DNA from: Takakia lepidozioides
Taxonomy: Eukaryota; Streptophyta; Takakiopsida; Takakiales; Takakiaceae
Assembly (NCBI GenBank): GCA_030704615.1
Contig: CM060731.1
Span: forward strand, 80,270,756 to 80,334,755
Length of the DNA stretch: 64,000 nucleotides
Direction: 5' to 3'
Positions 34,677 to 46,838 of this stretch are shown here, in pieces. The position numbers were made by a program, and so were the translations under genes. The notes beneath the pieces were generated by a model, which searched no databases, was not told the DNA's origin, and saw only the letters and a program-made list of their open reading frames with translations. The first letter of the stretch is position 1; each line of letters begins with the position of its first letter.

Positions 34677-37600
34677 TTAAATATCCATGATATCCTCATC
34701 TTCAAACAACTCCTCCATGTCTTGTTGTTCATCAGTATCTTCACAACCGTCCTCCAATCTGGAAAACAGGGAAGCATGTGCATTTGATTCCATAGCCTCC
34801 GCTTGAAAACCTTTATCAAATGTCATCACCAACCCACACTTGCCCCACCCTTTCACAATCATCTCTGTCTGACATCCCACGACTTTCCAAGTATGCAGAA
34901 GCCAAGTACACAACTTCTCACGTAGTGTACTTATTCTGAGATCAAGCTGAACATTTAAGACACCATTCTCAATTTGATGTTGAATTGATGCTGCCGACCA
35001 TTGCTTAAATTGTGTTGTGAAACCACATTTCAAAGGTCGTTGAAGAATGACATCTGTAGGTTGGAGCTTTGATGTGCAATTTGCTGGAATAAATAACACA
35101 TACATATATGAGAACTCCTTCTTCATCCATGCAAGAAATGCCTTTGATTATGGACGGACCAGCAATCTATAAGCCAAATCATCTTCTGGCTCTTTGTCAC
35201 TCTCATTTTATCCACCACGTCTTTGAAATATAGAAGCAGAATATGAAGGACAAATTGTTTACATGTTTTAATGTTGGACCAAAGGTTTTCAATCATTGTG
35301 AAATGAAACCCATAATCCAAATAAATTCTTGCAGTTGGGATTTTTGGTAAACATCGATCTGTTTTACCAGTGAAGATGATTTGCAATGGTAGTAAGTTAC
35401 CAACAGCCGATGATGATACACAACATGTCACCTGACACTTGTCATCTACTTCAAGGACTTTGATATCCTTTGAGCTCTTCCTCTCCCAAATGCGCTCCCT
35501 AGCCATGGGAACAAGATGAATACCTACAAAAGAAGGAAAAAAATAAAAAAATTCAATAGACATTAGAAATTTTAAATCACACATGTAGCTACTTCGCTGA
35601 TTGATCATTACCTTTGACAATCATGATCAAATATATGACACATAAAATCAGTAAGACAGCGGGAGAATGAAACCACATTATGAACTATAAAACAAGCTAA
35701 ATTGACAGGCACGCGCTTGGTCACGTTGACTTGGATTCAGGGATGTATTCTGTGCGCAAAATACAACACTCAGGTTCAGTGCACGGAACGATATTCAATG
35801 CGAGCATTTCACGGCAGGTGGTACCTCCGCCATTACTGCCGCGGTTTCCTTGTGCAGCAAAAAAACAGACAGCTGAGACAGTGAATCTTCCCTCATCTCT
35901 AAGCCACCGCCATCGCCTTAAAGAGCCCGCCCAGGCGGCGCTCACAGGAGCCATAAACACTCAAGGATTGGCAGCTCAAGGTATTTGCAGCACGAGCACC
36001 ATCGCTCCTCACAAGCCGCCATCGCGCGCGTTGTCGCAGCGCAAAAAGAAAGACATTAGGGTTGCGCAGGGTTTTCCCCTGTCTGGCCCGTCATTCATCC
36101 TACTCAGGATGAAAAACATCCGCCAGTCTGTCCGCCCGACGGACGTTGTCCGTTTTTCATTCGTGGAAGATGAAAGACATCGTGCTTTCATCCTGTCTTG
36201 CACTTAATGGATGTAGTCCGTATTTCATCTAGGTTAGATGAAAAACATGGGGGGTTTTTATACCCGTCTTGCCCTGTATTTAGGTCCTGTCAGATGAAGT
36301 CTTTTTTTCATCCAGGTTGGATTGAAAAAACTGACGGGAGTTTTGCAATCAGTATATTCCGGTTTGATATTCGGATGAAGCAAAAAACTTCACAGGTATT
36401 TAATGAAATAATGTTCACTAGGAAAAACATGTATTTTGGATGAAAAACATCCCCCACATCCCCCCCCCCCCAACATTTTTTTTTTTTCTTTGGCCCCCTC
36501 TCTCCCTCTGTCTCCCTCCTCGGAATTGGCTGGTTGCATCAGTGTTCTTTTCATGTTTTTCCATCTATACCAAATGGACTCTAAACAGTGTTTTCACCCG
36601 CCCTATAAAGTTTTTCTGTCCATACCGGAAGAATTACTTGGGTGGACACTAAAATACCTCTAAAAAAGGCCTATAATTTTTCATTCCTCTTTTATTGACT
36701 TTCATCTATACCAGATGAGTCACTAGAGAATGAAGAATTACCCCTGTAGGGGTTGTGACACTGGTATCCTAATATCTATAAATTTTCCATCCATGCCGGA
36801 TGAAAAATACCAGGCAATGAATTCGTTTTATTCCTCCTTTATGCCTTTTTTTTCGTACTGGATGAGACTTTTTAGGGGATGATGAATTACCTGTTAGGAT
36901 GAGAAACCGCTGCCTTGGATGATGTGTACTGCTTGATCATCCTGCTGATGGACCTTCTCCAAATAAATGAACCTATTTACTTTTTTCATCTGAACCGGAT
37001 GAAAAAAACAGCTAATGATGGCCCTAGAGAATTGTTTGATTACCCTTAATTATTAATTAAGAAGTAGGGTTCAATGCATGGGTGGGGGATGTTTCCTGCC
37101 CACCATACCCTCATGTTCTGTTGGCGTGCTGGGTTCAGTGTAGGGTGGGGATGTTCTTACCCAATAACTCAGGTGCATGAGTAGTAATAAAACCCAAAAT
37201 TATTGGTTGGCAAATCCCAGCATTTAAAGATTGCCCTGCATCTCTCATTTTCATAAGCAACTCACACAATTCTTTCACCACATCAGGTCTAGATGCAAGA
37301 GGTCCATGATTTTGAGTTGAGGGTGTGAATTGACTGTGTCTTCCAACACGAGGAAAATACTTAGGCTTCAAGTGCCTTTCAGAAGTGAACCACGTGTACA
37401 AAGAGTTGCGACTGAGTCTGTCAAAGGGGCTTGAACTTGTCCCATGCACCCTACAAAATAAAATTGAATCAAGTGACACATGTGAGCACTGAGACCTTTC
37501 TACATTGTGCAAGTATAATTCCGCAATCAAATTTAACTAGATTCAATTTAATGTAGGCTTCAATCACCAAAAAGAGGTCAGCCACCAGAGCCACTGAAAG

Positions 37601-38452
37601 TCTTACCATAACACCAAGAAAAGCCAGAGAGAAGTCCCAATATTCACTATGGACAAACTATCCATTATGTGGCCCAGACCTATAACACTCACTGATTTCA
37701 AGGAAGACACCATATGGGCTGCATTACCTCGCAGTCCCTTTCAAACAAGTGCATGTTCATGCAATATAAAACTCAGCCTTGTGTGTACTAGACAACCCTC
37801 ATTGGAATTGCTGCAAACCCTAATTCATGCATAAAGCAACTATGCTACTGAATTCACAGACTTACTATATCAAAGGTGACTCCCAATGAGCTGAGTGCAT
37901 GCTCATTACCTAAATAAGACTAGCTAGCTTCATTTTCACTGACTCTCTTTCCTAATTACCTATATCTATGACCACAAAGCTATGGAAAATAATGTCTCAG
38001 CAATACATTTTCTTTGAAATAATACTAAAAAAATAACCACAATGAAGAGAGTACCTAATGAGAGTTAGGTACCTGTGAGTCAATTTCAAATAGTGTAAGG
38101 CAACGGACAAACGTCGATGCTGCTTCACCGCAGCCTCAATTAGAGGCCAAGTATCCTCCGTGAACCAATTCACATATGATCCTTTTTTTTTCTTATCAGA
38201 TCTTTTACATGTGCGCATTGGTGGTGAACTGCTAGTTGTTGCAAGAAGTGGTTCTGAAGCGCCATTCAAAACTGTCATTTGAGGCTCTACTTTCCGAGGC
38301 CTCCCCACTGATCACTTAGTAGGTGGAAGAGACTTATTTTCAATAGCCTCCTTCTCAAGTTTCAAAGTGATTTTCCGAAACTCTCCATTGATATCATCAT
38401 CACTCATACTTTTCAAAAACCTCGTCAAAGATAGTTGATTAGTAGCCATCAT
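34677..38452 (-). pseudogene. pogo/Tigger-like DDE_1 transposase with introns, broken
   Basis: Exon A (38452-38073) starts at a double Met, crosses one in-frame TGA near 38310, and carries a GRPRK AT-hook-like motif and a helix-rich NWFTEDTWPLIEAAVKQH segment. It ends CACAG|GTACC. Exon B (37450-37161) joins in phase after TTTTGTAG and ends TTGG|GTAAGA within a PELLG motif, so it holds part of the DNA-binding domain. The catalytic part resumes at about 35525 (GIHLVPMARERIW) with LEVDDKCQVTC and WLIDCWSVH, then after a frameshift near 35130 with FIPANCTSKLQPTDV and an acidic tail to 34677. This order is that of pogo/DDE_1 transposases. The segment that should hold the second helix-turn-helix and first catalytic Asp is missing. 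A hairpin repeat array occupies that interval. Confidence 0.75.
36048..37030 (+). repeat. array of TTTCATC-N-GATGAAA hairpins
   Basis: At least a dozen short inverted repeats follow the pattern TTTTTCATC, 6-9 bases, GATGAAAAA, spaced roughly 45-100 bases apart. Clear examples lie near 36095, 36155, 36220, 36306, 36701, 36783, 36850 and 36980, e.g. TTCATCTGAACCGGATGAAA. The loop is often a variant of CATACCG or TATACCA. A C-run, a T-run and a CTCCCTCTGTCTCCC tract at 36455-36525 sit in the middle. A related copy lies inverted at 18.5-18.84 kb. Confidence 0.75.
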
Positions 38453-38479
38453 GGCACTCACAAAAAATAAAAGACTTGA

Positions 38480-38764
38480 TTATCTATCTTCACTCTCAAT
38501 ATCCTCTTCATCGGATGTACTACATTCTAGCGTCTCCTTCCCTTTGTTCCTATTCTCTCTGCAACAGAAGAAAGTTGGAAGAATTCTCTTTGATGTGCAC
38601 TTGCATTTTCTTGCCCTATCTCGGATTGCATCTACAAGTGATAAAGCTCGATAAGTTTTCAACACACACTTACAATGCTTGGTGCTAATGTATACGTCAG
38701 GATTCCTCTCACGAACGCACTGCAAGCAAGTGCAAGATTGCACATAGTCCATAACAAACCTCAC
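38480..38764 (-). CDS. hypothetical small Cys-rich protein
   Basis: 94 codons on the minus strand, ending 28 bases before the transposase start. Cysteines are grouped (SCTCLQCV, KHCKCV, RKCKCTSKR, FFCCRENR), which suggests a metal-binding domain. The C-terminus is strongly acidic (SDEEDIESEDR). No family is recognised. Its position suggests it may belong to the same transposon, either as a separate small gene or as an upstream exon. Confidence 0.35.
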   Translation of the reverse strand: MRFVMDYVQSCTCLQCVRERNPDVYISTKHCKCVLKTYRALSLVDAIRDRARKCKCTSKRILPTFFCCRENRNKGKETLECSTSDEEDIESEDR

Positions 38765-38775
38765 TAGCTTTTGGA

Positions 38776-40050
38776 AAAAAAACGAGCAACAATGCCACTA
38801 TCGACATCGACGACGTAGTGGATATGGATGGGAAGGACATGCTTGGAGTGCGTAAAAGTTCACTGTGTATATGGTGGAGAGTTATGGAGCTTGTGCAATG
38901 TCGAAAAATTAGCCATGGCAAGTGCCGAAAACTCTGGAAACTATTTTCCATGTGTCGAAAGTACCCAGGTCTCAAAAATTAATTAATTCAGCAGCTGGGT
39001 GCCGAAACCGACCTGCGCGTACGGTAGTTTGTCAGGTTGTATCACCACAAAGATCAAACGTCGATTCTTAAGTACACTATCTTTGTTTTTTCTCCACAAC
39101 GTACATTGGAGCAGAGAATATCATAGCCTAGTCTGCCTTTTGTAAATCTCCCAAATAGACTGAAATACTTGTTCAATTGATGTATCTGACAGTCTAATGG
39201 GTCAGCAGAAGTGATTTTTTTTTAATAAAAAAAAAATTACCAGGTTGTTATGTATTACCATCCCAAATGTTCTATGGGTTTCATGTGAGGGGTTTTTTTT
39301 TTTTTTGGGCGATGTAACCACACTTGTCCAATCCCTGCTGATGAGAAGTGCAAGAACACCAGTGACGTAGAAAAATCAAAGGCTGGAAAACATTCTGACA
39401 ACCACCACCGTGGCATCAAATTTCATGAGACGAGATTGTTAAGCTATTTTTTTATAACCTAGAGCTAATTTTCTTAAATATTAATGGAAAACAATTATAA
39501 TTTCAGTTGTACATGATGATACTGATTCTCAAATATGCCGGCCTTCTTGGAGGTTATTTTTTCCTCCCTTTGTACTGTTTTACCTTTTTCCAATAAATCT
39601 TCCAGGGCCACTGTCCCCTGTTAGCTATTAAAAATAAAAATCAAAAAAGCATATCTAGCAGTGTTTGCATTTTGTGGTCTATGAGACATAGATGGTTTGA
39701 TGTAGAAGATTTGGAGGAAGCGCACCGCAGGGCTTTCAAACTAAAAATGGGGCAACCATCGGTTCAACTAAACCAACCAGAAAAAAAAACTAAACCATGC
39801 ATTTATTAGTGAGACAACGGTTATGAACATGAAAGTGGTCATCTGGCTTTCCAAGTGCGCCATTATTAGACTACTATATCATGATGCAGGCTACCTAAAC
39901 CAAGTCTCATTGAATCGTGCTCGTTTCATGAGCCACCGTTTAGCTCTCCGTAGGTAAGTAGAAGTGAGAGAATGTTCAAGTCAAGGGAGAAAATGTGGTG
40001 AAAAGAACCCTGTCAAGGCTCCAATTGGTGTGTCGTGCCCCTTCAAACAA
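38776..40050. other. intergenic DNA, nothing recognised
   Basis: AT-rich with short A/T homopolymers near 39220-39310. No coding family or RNA gene was recognised. Confidence 0.4.
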
Positions 40051-40052
40051 CG

Positions 40053-40717
40053 TACCGTAGTGGGATAGCCGGTTAGGCAGAAATTAATTCGAAAACTAAG
40101 TGCCTAATCAAAATATATTATGTTTGACAAGAGTGTCTAATTTAAAAAAATTATCTTCAAACAGTGTCTATTGCCTAATTTTAAAACAATTCTCTAAAAG
40201 TTCCTGTGGTATAAAAATGAATTCAAGTTAATTAAAAAAAAGACAACAAAAAATAAAAAAGATATCCATTTAAAATGATATTCATTTGAAGCGTCATCCA
40301 TGGACTTATTTTTCAGTTTTCATCCATGACAGCGGCTGAGTTTCCATTTACAACTCCATCCATGGACTCAGTTTTCATTTCATCCATGGCAGCGGCTGTA
40401 TATTTATATTTTTGTGTTTTCATTTTGTGATCATTACTTTTAGTTGCCTAATTTGAAAATATTACACATCCAACAGTGATCCAAGATGCCTAATTTGAAA
40501 ATGTTTCTGCGACAAACCAGCATGTAGCCCAGTGGTAATGGGCACATACCACGTTGGATGTGGTTGTGGGTTCAAACCACCGTCTGTTATAAGAGGTAAA
40601 AAAAATTAAAAAAGAGTTGGACTAAAAAAACAAAAAAGTGCCCTAACTGCCAAATGGCCCCAAAAATAATTATTAGGCAGGCAAGTGCTTAGCCGGCTAT
40701 CCCACAAAGTTACGGTA
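40053..40717. mobile_element. MITE-like TIR element, ~665 bp
   Basis: The left end TACCGTAGTGGGATAGCCGG is mirrored by the right end, which on the minus strand reads TACCGTAACTTTGTGGGATA then GCCGGCTAAGCA. The outermost TA on each side could be a TA target duplication, as in Tc1/mariner-type MITEs. The interior has recurring TGCCTAATTTGAAAAT copies and a roughly 65 bp tandem duplication (TCCATGGAC to CAGCGGCTG, about 40298-40397). There is no transposase, so it would be mobilised in trans. Confidence 0.65.
40520..40612 (+). repeat. tRNA-like SINE head inside the MITE
   Basis: TAGCCCAGTGGT (A-box) and GGTTCAAACC (B-box) lie about 40 bases apart, matching an RNA polymerase III internal promoter, and are followed by an A-rich tail (GTAAAAAAAATTAAAAAA). 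The arms do not form a normal acceptor stem, so it is a tRNA-derived SINE rather than a tRNA gene. Confidence 0.55.
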
Positions 40718-41976
40718 TCTAAAAAGGACCAAGGCCGGGTAGTCTTGCCTCCCCCTTTATGTTTTGCCAAAGCAAGAGAGCCTATTTGGAAGCGAGGCAA
40801 AGTTGATTGGAAATGGAAAGTGTTCATTTGGCTTCCCATACAATCACCCAACCCTCTTCGTCTTGCTCTTCACTCCTATGTTCAACGTATGGAGGAGCAA
40901 GTTTACAGAGGGCAGGCCTGCTGGATTCTCAGCTAAAGCGCCCTTCTTGAAACTGGGAATCGCTAGTAGTCCTCTCTAGAGCAACGTCGTCCTGGTCCAG
41001 CGGAGTTTGGCATAATTATCCACACCAGCCCTGCCGCTTTGCACAATGAGGCAAAACATAGATCTTCTATCAACTCCAGCGGCCAAATGATCGGAGCTGA
41101 ACGAACAATCAACAGAAGAAACCGGATTGCGCCCGAGAAGGAGGCATAGCTACCGGTTGCAACGCCTGACGCCAGAAGCTCCATGCAGGTCCGAGATTGT
41201 CTCAGACATCACAGCAATTGCGTTCATGTTTATCGCACAAATCCACAATAAAGAATGAGGAACCACCGTAGTGTATGGAAGCACAAATGTACTCAAGTTT
41301 ATGAGATGGATAGTGTGAGGTTCATAGGCAGCAAATATCTTTCAGCATTTTGGACCCCGCTCAAAATCCTACCAATTGGTTTTGTATACGTCCCGGAAAC
41401 GAAGTGAGATGAAATTATGAACATATGATGACATTTTGCGGCACGGGGGATAGTCCCCAAGTTCTTGGGAAACTGGTGTGCTACAATGGCATGGAAGGAT
41501 TGTGGTTGAGGGGAGTGCTGGTGCTCATGTTGCAGTTCCAGCAGCGATAAAAGTGAAGGAAGAACTGAGGACAGCTAGTCAAGCAGCTTTGCTGTGAGTT
41601 CCGTCGAGCAAGGGATAGTAGATCGTTATGAAAAATTCTCTACACTTTTGGCAAAGGTCCGTGGGAGATTGTGAAAAATTTCTCTACGGTCGGTTGAGGG
41701 ACTGAAATTGAGATTCAAATCATCATCATCCGGATGCCAAGATGTGTCCGAGTGCCAAGATACGGAATTATAAACCCAGCAACCCTGTGTTTGTTTTTGT
41801 GGCCACAGCCTAATAGGATTCTTGAGGTCTTGAAGCCTCGATTTATCATTGTTCCTTTCGAAGGCCTAAGGGATAGTCGAGCATTTCCGGACATCTCTCG
41901 GTAGCGAATTTGAGTTAGAGATGACCGGCCAGGAATGAGTTGATTGCACCAGTTCTTGTTGAGATTGAGATCTACA
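40718..41976. other. upstream region of the HAD gene
   Basis: No protein family recognised. The last few hundred bases should contain the promoter and 5' UTR of the HAD-family gene. No clear TATA box was singled out. Confidence 0.4.
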
Positions 41977-44900
41977 ATGGCAGCGAATTTGTTGCTGTTT
42001 AGGCGCTGTTGGGATCGAACATGGGTTTGGCAATCCATCTCTTCTATCAGCATTCACGGTTTTGCAGATCTATGGAGCAATTCCAGACACATGTCAAAGC
42101 AAGCTGGCCCCAGCAGGTTAGCCTCTCTCTTTGTCTCCCTGGAGCTACTACATGAAGCAGTTCCATGGAATTGCTGAAATATTTCACCCTGGTCTTTAAG
42201 TTTAAATAATTGGTGATTTGCAATCCAATAGTCAAGTGAATGCCTTGCATCATCATCCAGGGACATGATTCACCAACCTAATGAGCTACTTAGCACTAGT
42301 AAGGTCATAACCTGGACCATACACCCAATCATGGCATTCTTGTCACAGAATGCTTGGACTCCTGTACCTTGCCTCAGCTGAGGTATGTTGCAATATGTCA
42401 TGGTAGCCCAGGTGCCCATAGCCCTAGTTGATATCTTCTACAAGAGCTGCAACCAGGTTTATTGATCTGGCCGCAACAATATGGCAAGGATTGTGATTCA
42501 AACTCTTATGGCCTGCTTTCAACCTCCTCCCTGAACCTATGTACTGAAGTATTTTCTAGCTTATTTGAAGTGAAGTGTGCTAGGTCAGGTAATTTGGAAG
42601 CATTTGTGCTGCATTTAGTAGGATTTCATGTTCTTATAATTGACCTCTGTGTCTTTGGCAGGCATCATTCTCCATTTGGAATTGCATTTGACATTGATGG
42701 TGTAATTTTGCGTGGGGGGGAACCAATTGGTGGAGCACCCCAGGCTCTCCGCCGACTCTATCAAGACATCACTTCTCCTTGTAAGCTTTTGGCTTTGGAG
42801 GGAAGATTCTTCTTTTCTGCATCTACTGCAACATACTTTAGTACTCAAATATATATAGGTATATATCTAAGTTCCCCACTCATGGACCAGAAGCGAAGAG
42901 GGAATGAGTCACAGGCTGTAACATAAAGAACTCTTTATGGTTGTGCTGGGTGCTTTGGGAACAGGCTGCAGAGGGAGAAGGCACTTGTTAGACTGCTTGA
43001 ATTAGCCTGGCGTCCATTCGATTTTGCTCAAAATAAGACATGTGAAGGAAGTTTTGAGTTGGTGGCTTGCAACTTCTCCTACTTCACCAAAGCGTACAGT
43101 GGAGAATGAAATATAATATGTGGGTGATGTCTCTGTGGGTGGGGATGCATGCAGCTGAGCTCCAGGTGCCGTATGTGTTCCTCACAAATGGTGAGTGTGT
43201 TCGGTCTCGTGATATGTTCCTTGCTATTACAAAGCCTATGTTTGTGACAGCCCATCGCTTCCCTTTTCAAAAAGTAGCTGTTGGTTTCAAGTTATGATGT
43301 AATAAGAAATGTTAACCTTTTACAGACTTGTTTTACCTTCAATCGTGTATCTTTGAATAGTGTTCGATTAGCTGGGCTTGGGGACCACTTAGGCAGCGTC
43401 TTGTTCCGGTGCTGATTGAATAGTGGCACTCAAGAATTGGCCTGGATAAGATGCGTGTCCTTTCATCTTTAGGGTGTAAGGAAGAGCAAAATGTACTCAT
43501 TTCGGTGTGTTTGCTCCTTTGCCTTGTAACCATTTACCCGGGTAGGAGGGTTGGAGAAAAGAATTAATACTGTTACAAACCCGATGACATTAGTTAAAGA
43601 GATTATTGGACAGAATTGTGAATTGGAAGCCTGTTTCCCCAGTAGTGCGAAGCAAGAAAAGAGAAGATTAGAGCTTTATAACATCAACAAAGGGCCATAG
43701 AAAGCAGAACGATCCAAGAACTACTAAACAGTCTCAAGACTTAACTGATTGTCTTCCTAAAGTGTTAATTTATGACTGCAATCAAACATTTCTCTCTATC
43801 TGACTTTCACCAAATCTGTGTAAGCCTGGGCTTAACCTGGGGTTAGACATTTGCTACAGGGGGAGGAATGACTGAATCTGCCAGAGCTCTGGAGCTAAGC
43901 AGCCAACTGGGAGTCCCGATCGCTCCCAATCAGGTGAGACATAGCTGGACAAAATCAAATTCTCATTTGCTTGGTTTCACCTTTTGAATTGTTTCATTGT
44001 GACCAATCAATGTGTGATCACAACCACTTTGGCCATCTGATATGGCATATTTTGGTCCAACATAATGTGGAGGAGAAATAGAGTGGATAGGGAGGCAGAG
44101 AGATCACTCATCGGATGCTTCCTGCCATAGCCTTCTGACAAGTAGCCAGTGAAAGAGCGATTTGATTTTGCTGGTATGCTCAAAGCCCAAAATTGATTGC
44201 TGCAAAACATTGGGGGATGGATCAGGTATTGTTGGGTCACACTCCATTCAAGGATCTTGCATCCCGGTTCGACTCCACTCTTCTCTTCTCCCCCTATTTG
44301 ACCATGGGTCATTTAAGGTCCTGTAATACTGTCGCGTCGATTGCCGAATGAGGCCGTACAAACTGGGGGGTTCCTGTTGGCGGTTAGGTAGAATTGCTAA
44401 TCAAGGCCTCAGGCTTGAAGAGACCCCTTCCAAAGAGATGCAGGTATTTGATGGAAAATTATGTAGGATTACCCAAGAAAACAATGGGAGCAAAAACTGA
44501 CAGTGTGAAGTCCTCACGGCTTTTCTAAAACCAGACCCTTCTAAAGTTAACATCATCAACCTAAACAGTAAAAGACATACCTCCGAAGCAGGTCTATAGG
44601 TTCCACCCACTAGAAGGTGAAACCTAGCCAAAGGCCCTAGTGCTTGCACATGGCCTGCCAGTGGTCTCAACATAGGTTTAGTTGATACTTGGTCTACACA
44701 TTCACATCATATACAGGTTAATGTTCATTCCAACTGCTGGTGTCATTGTTCCGCTTGCCAGTCACACGGTCGGGACACCAAGGTAAGAAAGAGGGATAGA
44801 GAAGAAAGGAAGAAATAAACTATATAATGTTTGCTACAAAACCAATTAGTATGCACTATTTTCTAGTTAGCTTAACAAGTCTTGATATATTTCTCATAAC

Positions 44901-46838
44901 TGCCCACAGGGGGCGCGGAGGGCAGACAAAGTAGAATGACAAGAAACCAGAGCAGAATGAAACTTCATTACCTCCAAAGGGGGTGCCCAAGAGCCATGGA
45001 ACGAAGTAAAGAGGGAGAAGAGTTGGGGAAGTTGGAGGCGATGACTAGCTTGGTTGACTTTCTTAATTGACTGCAGATTTAAGAGTAAGCGGGTGTTGGC
45101 TGTTGGTAAAGGAGTTCCAGCCCAGGTCATGAGCAGCTATGGCTTCCTGTAAGCTGTTGCTTCAACTTCCAAACGCTTGAATGCAGTTTTCTGATTGATC
45201 CAATGAGCTTAGAAGTAGTGGTGGTTAGTTTCTGCCTATTTCAATCATCTCCTCCATCAGTGTTCATGCATGGTGTACAGTTGGAAGACCGAGGCTCCCC
45301 CGTGTCTTTGGTGTGAAGGCCATACCAGGGTAGAGGGTAATATAATACCAATCATGGTTGCTATGGCCATTTGGCAAGAGACTCTGGGCCTGGTTCTTTA
45401 ATGAGTAGAAAAATGGGAGACAGAAGACGAGAGAGATAGGCAAGGGGTGTGCAAATAAAGACAGCCCTTGATTGAAAAATGGCCCACTTCATGTGAGATT
45501 TCAAATAGATTGAAGTAAATTCTTTGAATTGCGTCGCAGGAAAGTGGTGAAGGATGATGACTACGTGGGGGAGTTTAAGCACATTGATCCCTTGGAGCAT
45601 TATAAGCCTTGGGTGAAAATTAGTGACCAAAGAGTTGATTTAATGGATGAGAATGAGAGACGGATAGCGGCTGTGTTTGTGGTCAGTGACCCTGTCGACT
45701 GGGGCCGTGAACTGCAGGTTTGCTGCTCTTTCCATATTCTGGAATTAGGAACTGTGGCTATTGTAGTCGTGCTATTCCTCTCTTTGTTAGACTGATGGTT
45801 TGTGGAGCCACTAGTATGGCCCTCTGATTCTATCTTGTTGCCTCCATTTTCTGCTGTTCGGGTCCGAACTGAGTCTTGGATACATGCATGGCCACAAAAG
45901 CTTGGTCTACAATATGTTTCTCCTCTTTTGGTCTCTTCAACATACGGTAAACCAGAATGCTGCTGGTAATGCTTCCCACTGTAAGGTCAATGTTGCACTC
46001 TTGATAGGATCAGCTAGAGTAAGTTTTTTTTGGTTTATTGTTGCAAGAGTTGATAGCTTAGGACCTCCACTCTCCTTCTGTTTTGTGGTGTCCCAGAGAC
46101 CAGTAGCAGGCTCAGAGGAAAGTATTCTGACCTTCATGATGGCCCAATTTGATCTGGTTTCTTTCAAGATTTTTCTTTCCAATTGGCTGATTCTCAATCT
46201 CTAAATGAAGCAAACAAAGCTGGGTTCTGAATTCAGGCGGGTAAAACTTGTGGAGACAGGTGTTGTGTGATGTTTTACGGTCTGGTGGACTTCCTGGAAG
46301 ACCAGAGGGAGGTCCACAGCCGTCTTTATTTTTTGCAGCGGATGACTTTGAGTACCCAGCAAAGTTCCCCGTGCCCCGATTTGGCATGGGGGCCTTTCGG
46401 ATTGCGCTAGAGAGCGTATATACCCGTTTGACAAATCGTCCCATGCTTTACACATCATATGGAAAGCCACGGAGTTCTGCATATAAGTTGGCAGAGAGTG
46501 CTCTCCAGCATATTGCTACATCAGTTGATGCCCCCTGGGCCACTGGCCCTTCCTCTGCAAAGGGGCTGACTGCCCATCGTCCCTCCGTAAGAGAGAAGCC
46601 GAGTACTGGGTTATTGCAGGTGGAAAGTTGTGCTCTGAAGACTCTGTACATGGTAGGTGATAATCCACTTACAGATATTTGTGGTGCAAATGCGATGGGG
46701 AGGCCTTGGTTCTCAATTCTGGTTAGAAGTGGATGTTTCGGGGAATCCAATAACCATAGTCTGTTCCCAGCTGACAAGGTGGTGGAGGATGTTGATGAAG
46801 CAGTCGACTTCATTGCAAAGAGGGAAGGATTGCCTTGA
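41977..46838 (+). CDS. HAD-superfamily class IIA hydrolase, CECR5-like, probably mitochondrial
   Basis: Eight exons join in perfect phase into 412 codons: 41977-42116, 42662-42780, 43155-43190, 43860-43933, 44226-44266, 45077-45148, 45540-45717, 46260-46838. All introns are GT...AG. The N-terminal 46 residues are Arg/Ser/Trp-rich with few acids, as in a mitochondrial presequence. HAD motif I is FDIDGVIL (Asp57, Asp59); motif II lies in FLTNGG; the motif III Lys is in YTSYGKP (near 289); motif IV is VGDNPLTD (near 353-359). GHTPF and AVGKG and the IAAVFVVSDPVDWGRELQ segment are typical of the CECR5/TIGR01456 group. These enzymes are Mg-dependent phosphatases by family; substrate is not shown by sequence. 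Exons of 36 and 41 bases are unusually small. All catalytic motifs are intact, so the gene is probably functional. Confidence 0.92.

Noticed and set aside
36048-37030. CRISPR-like array
   Set aside because: Units are imperfect hairpins with variable spacing in eukaryotic DNA; there are no identical repeats separated by unique spacers of constant length.
40520-40612. A true tRNA gene
   Set aside because: A and B boxes are present, but no consistent acceptor and anticodon stems can be formed; a SINE head fits better.
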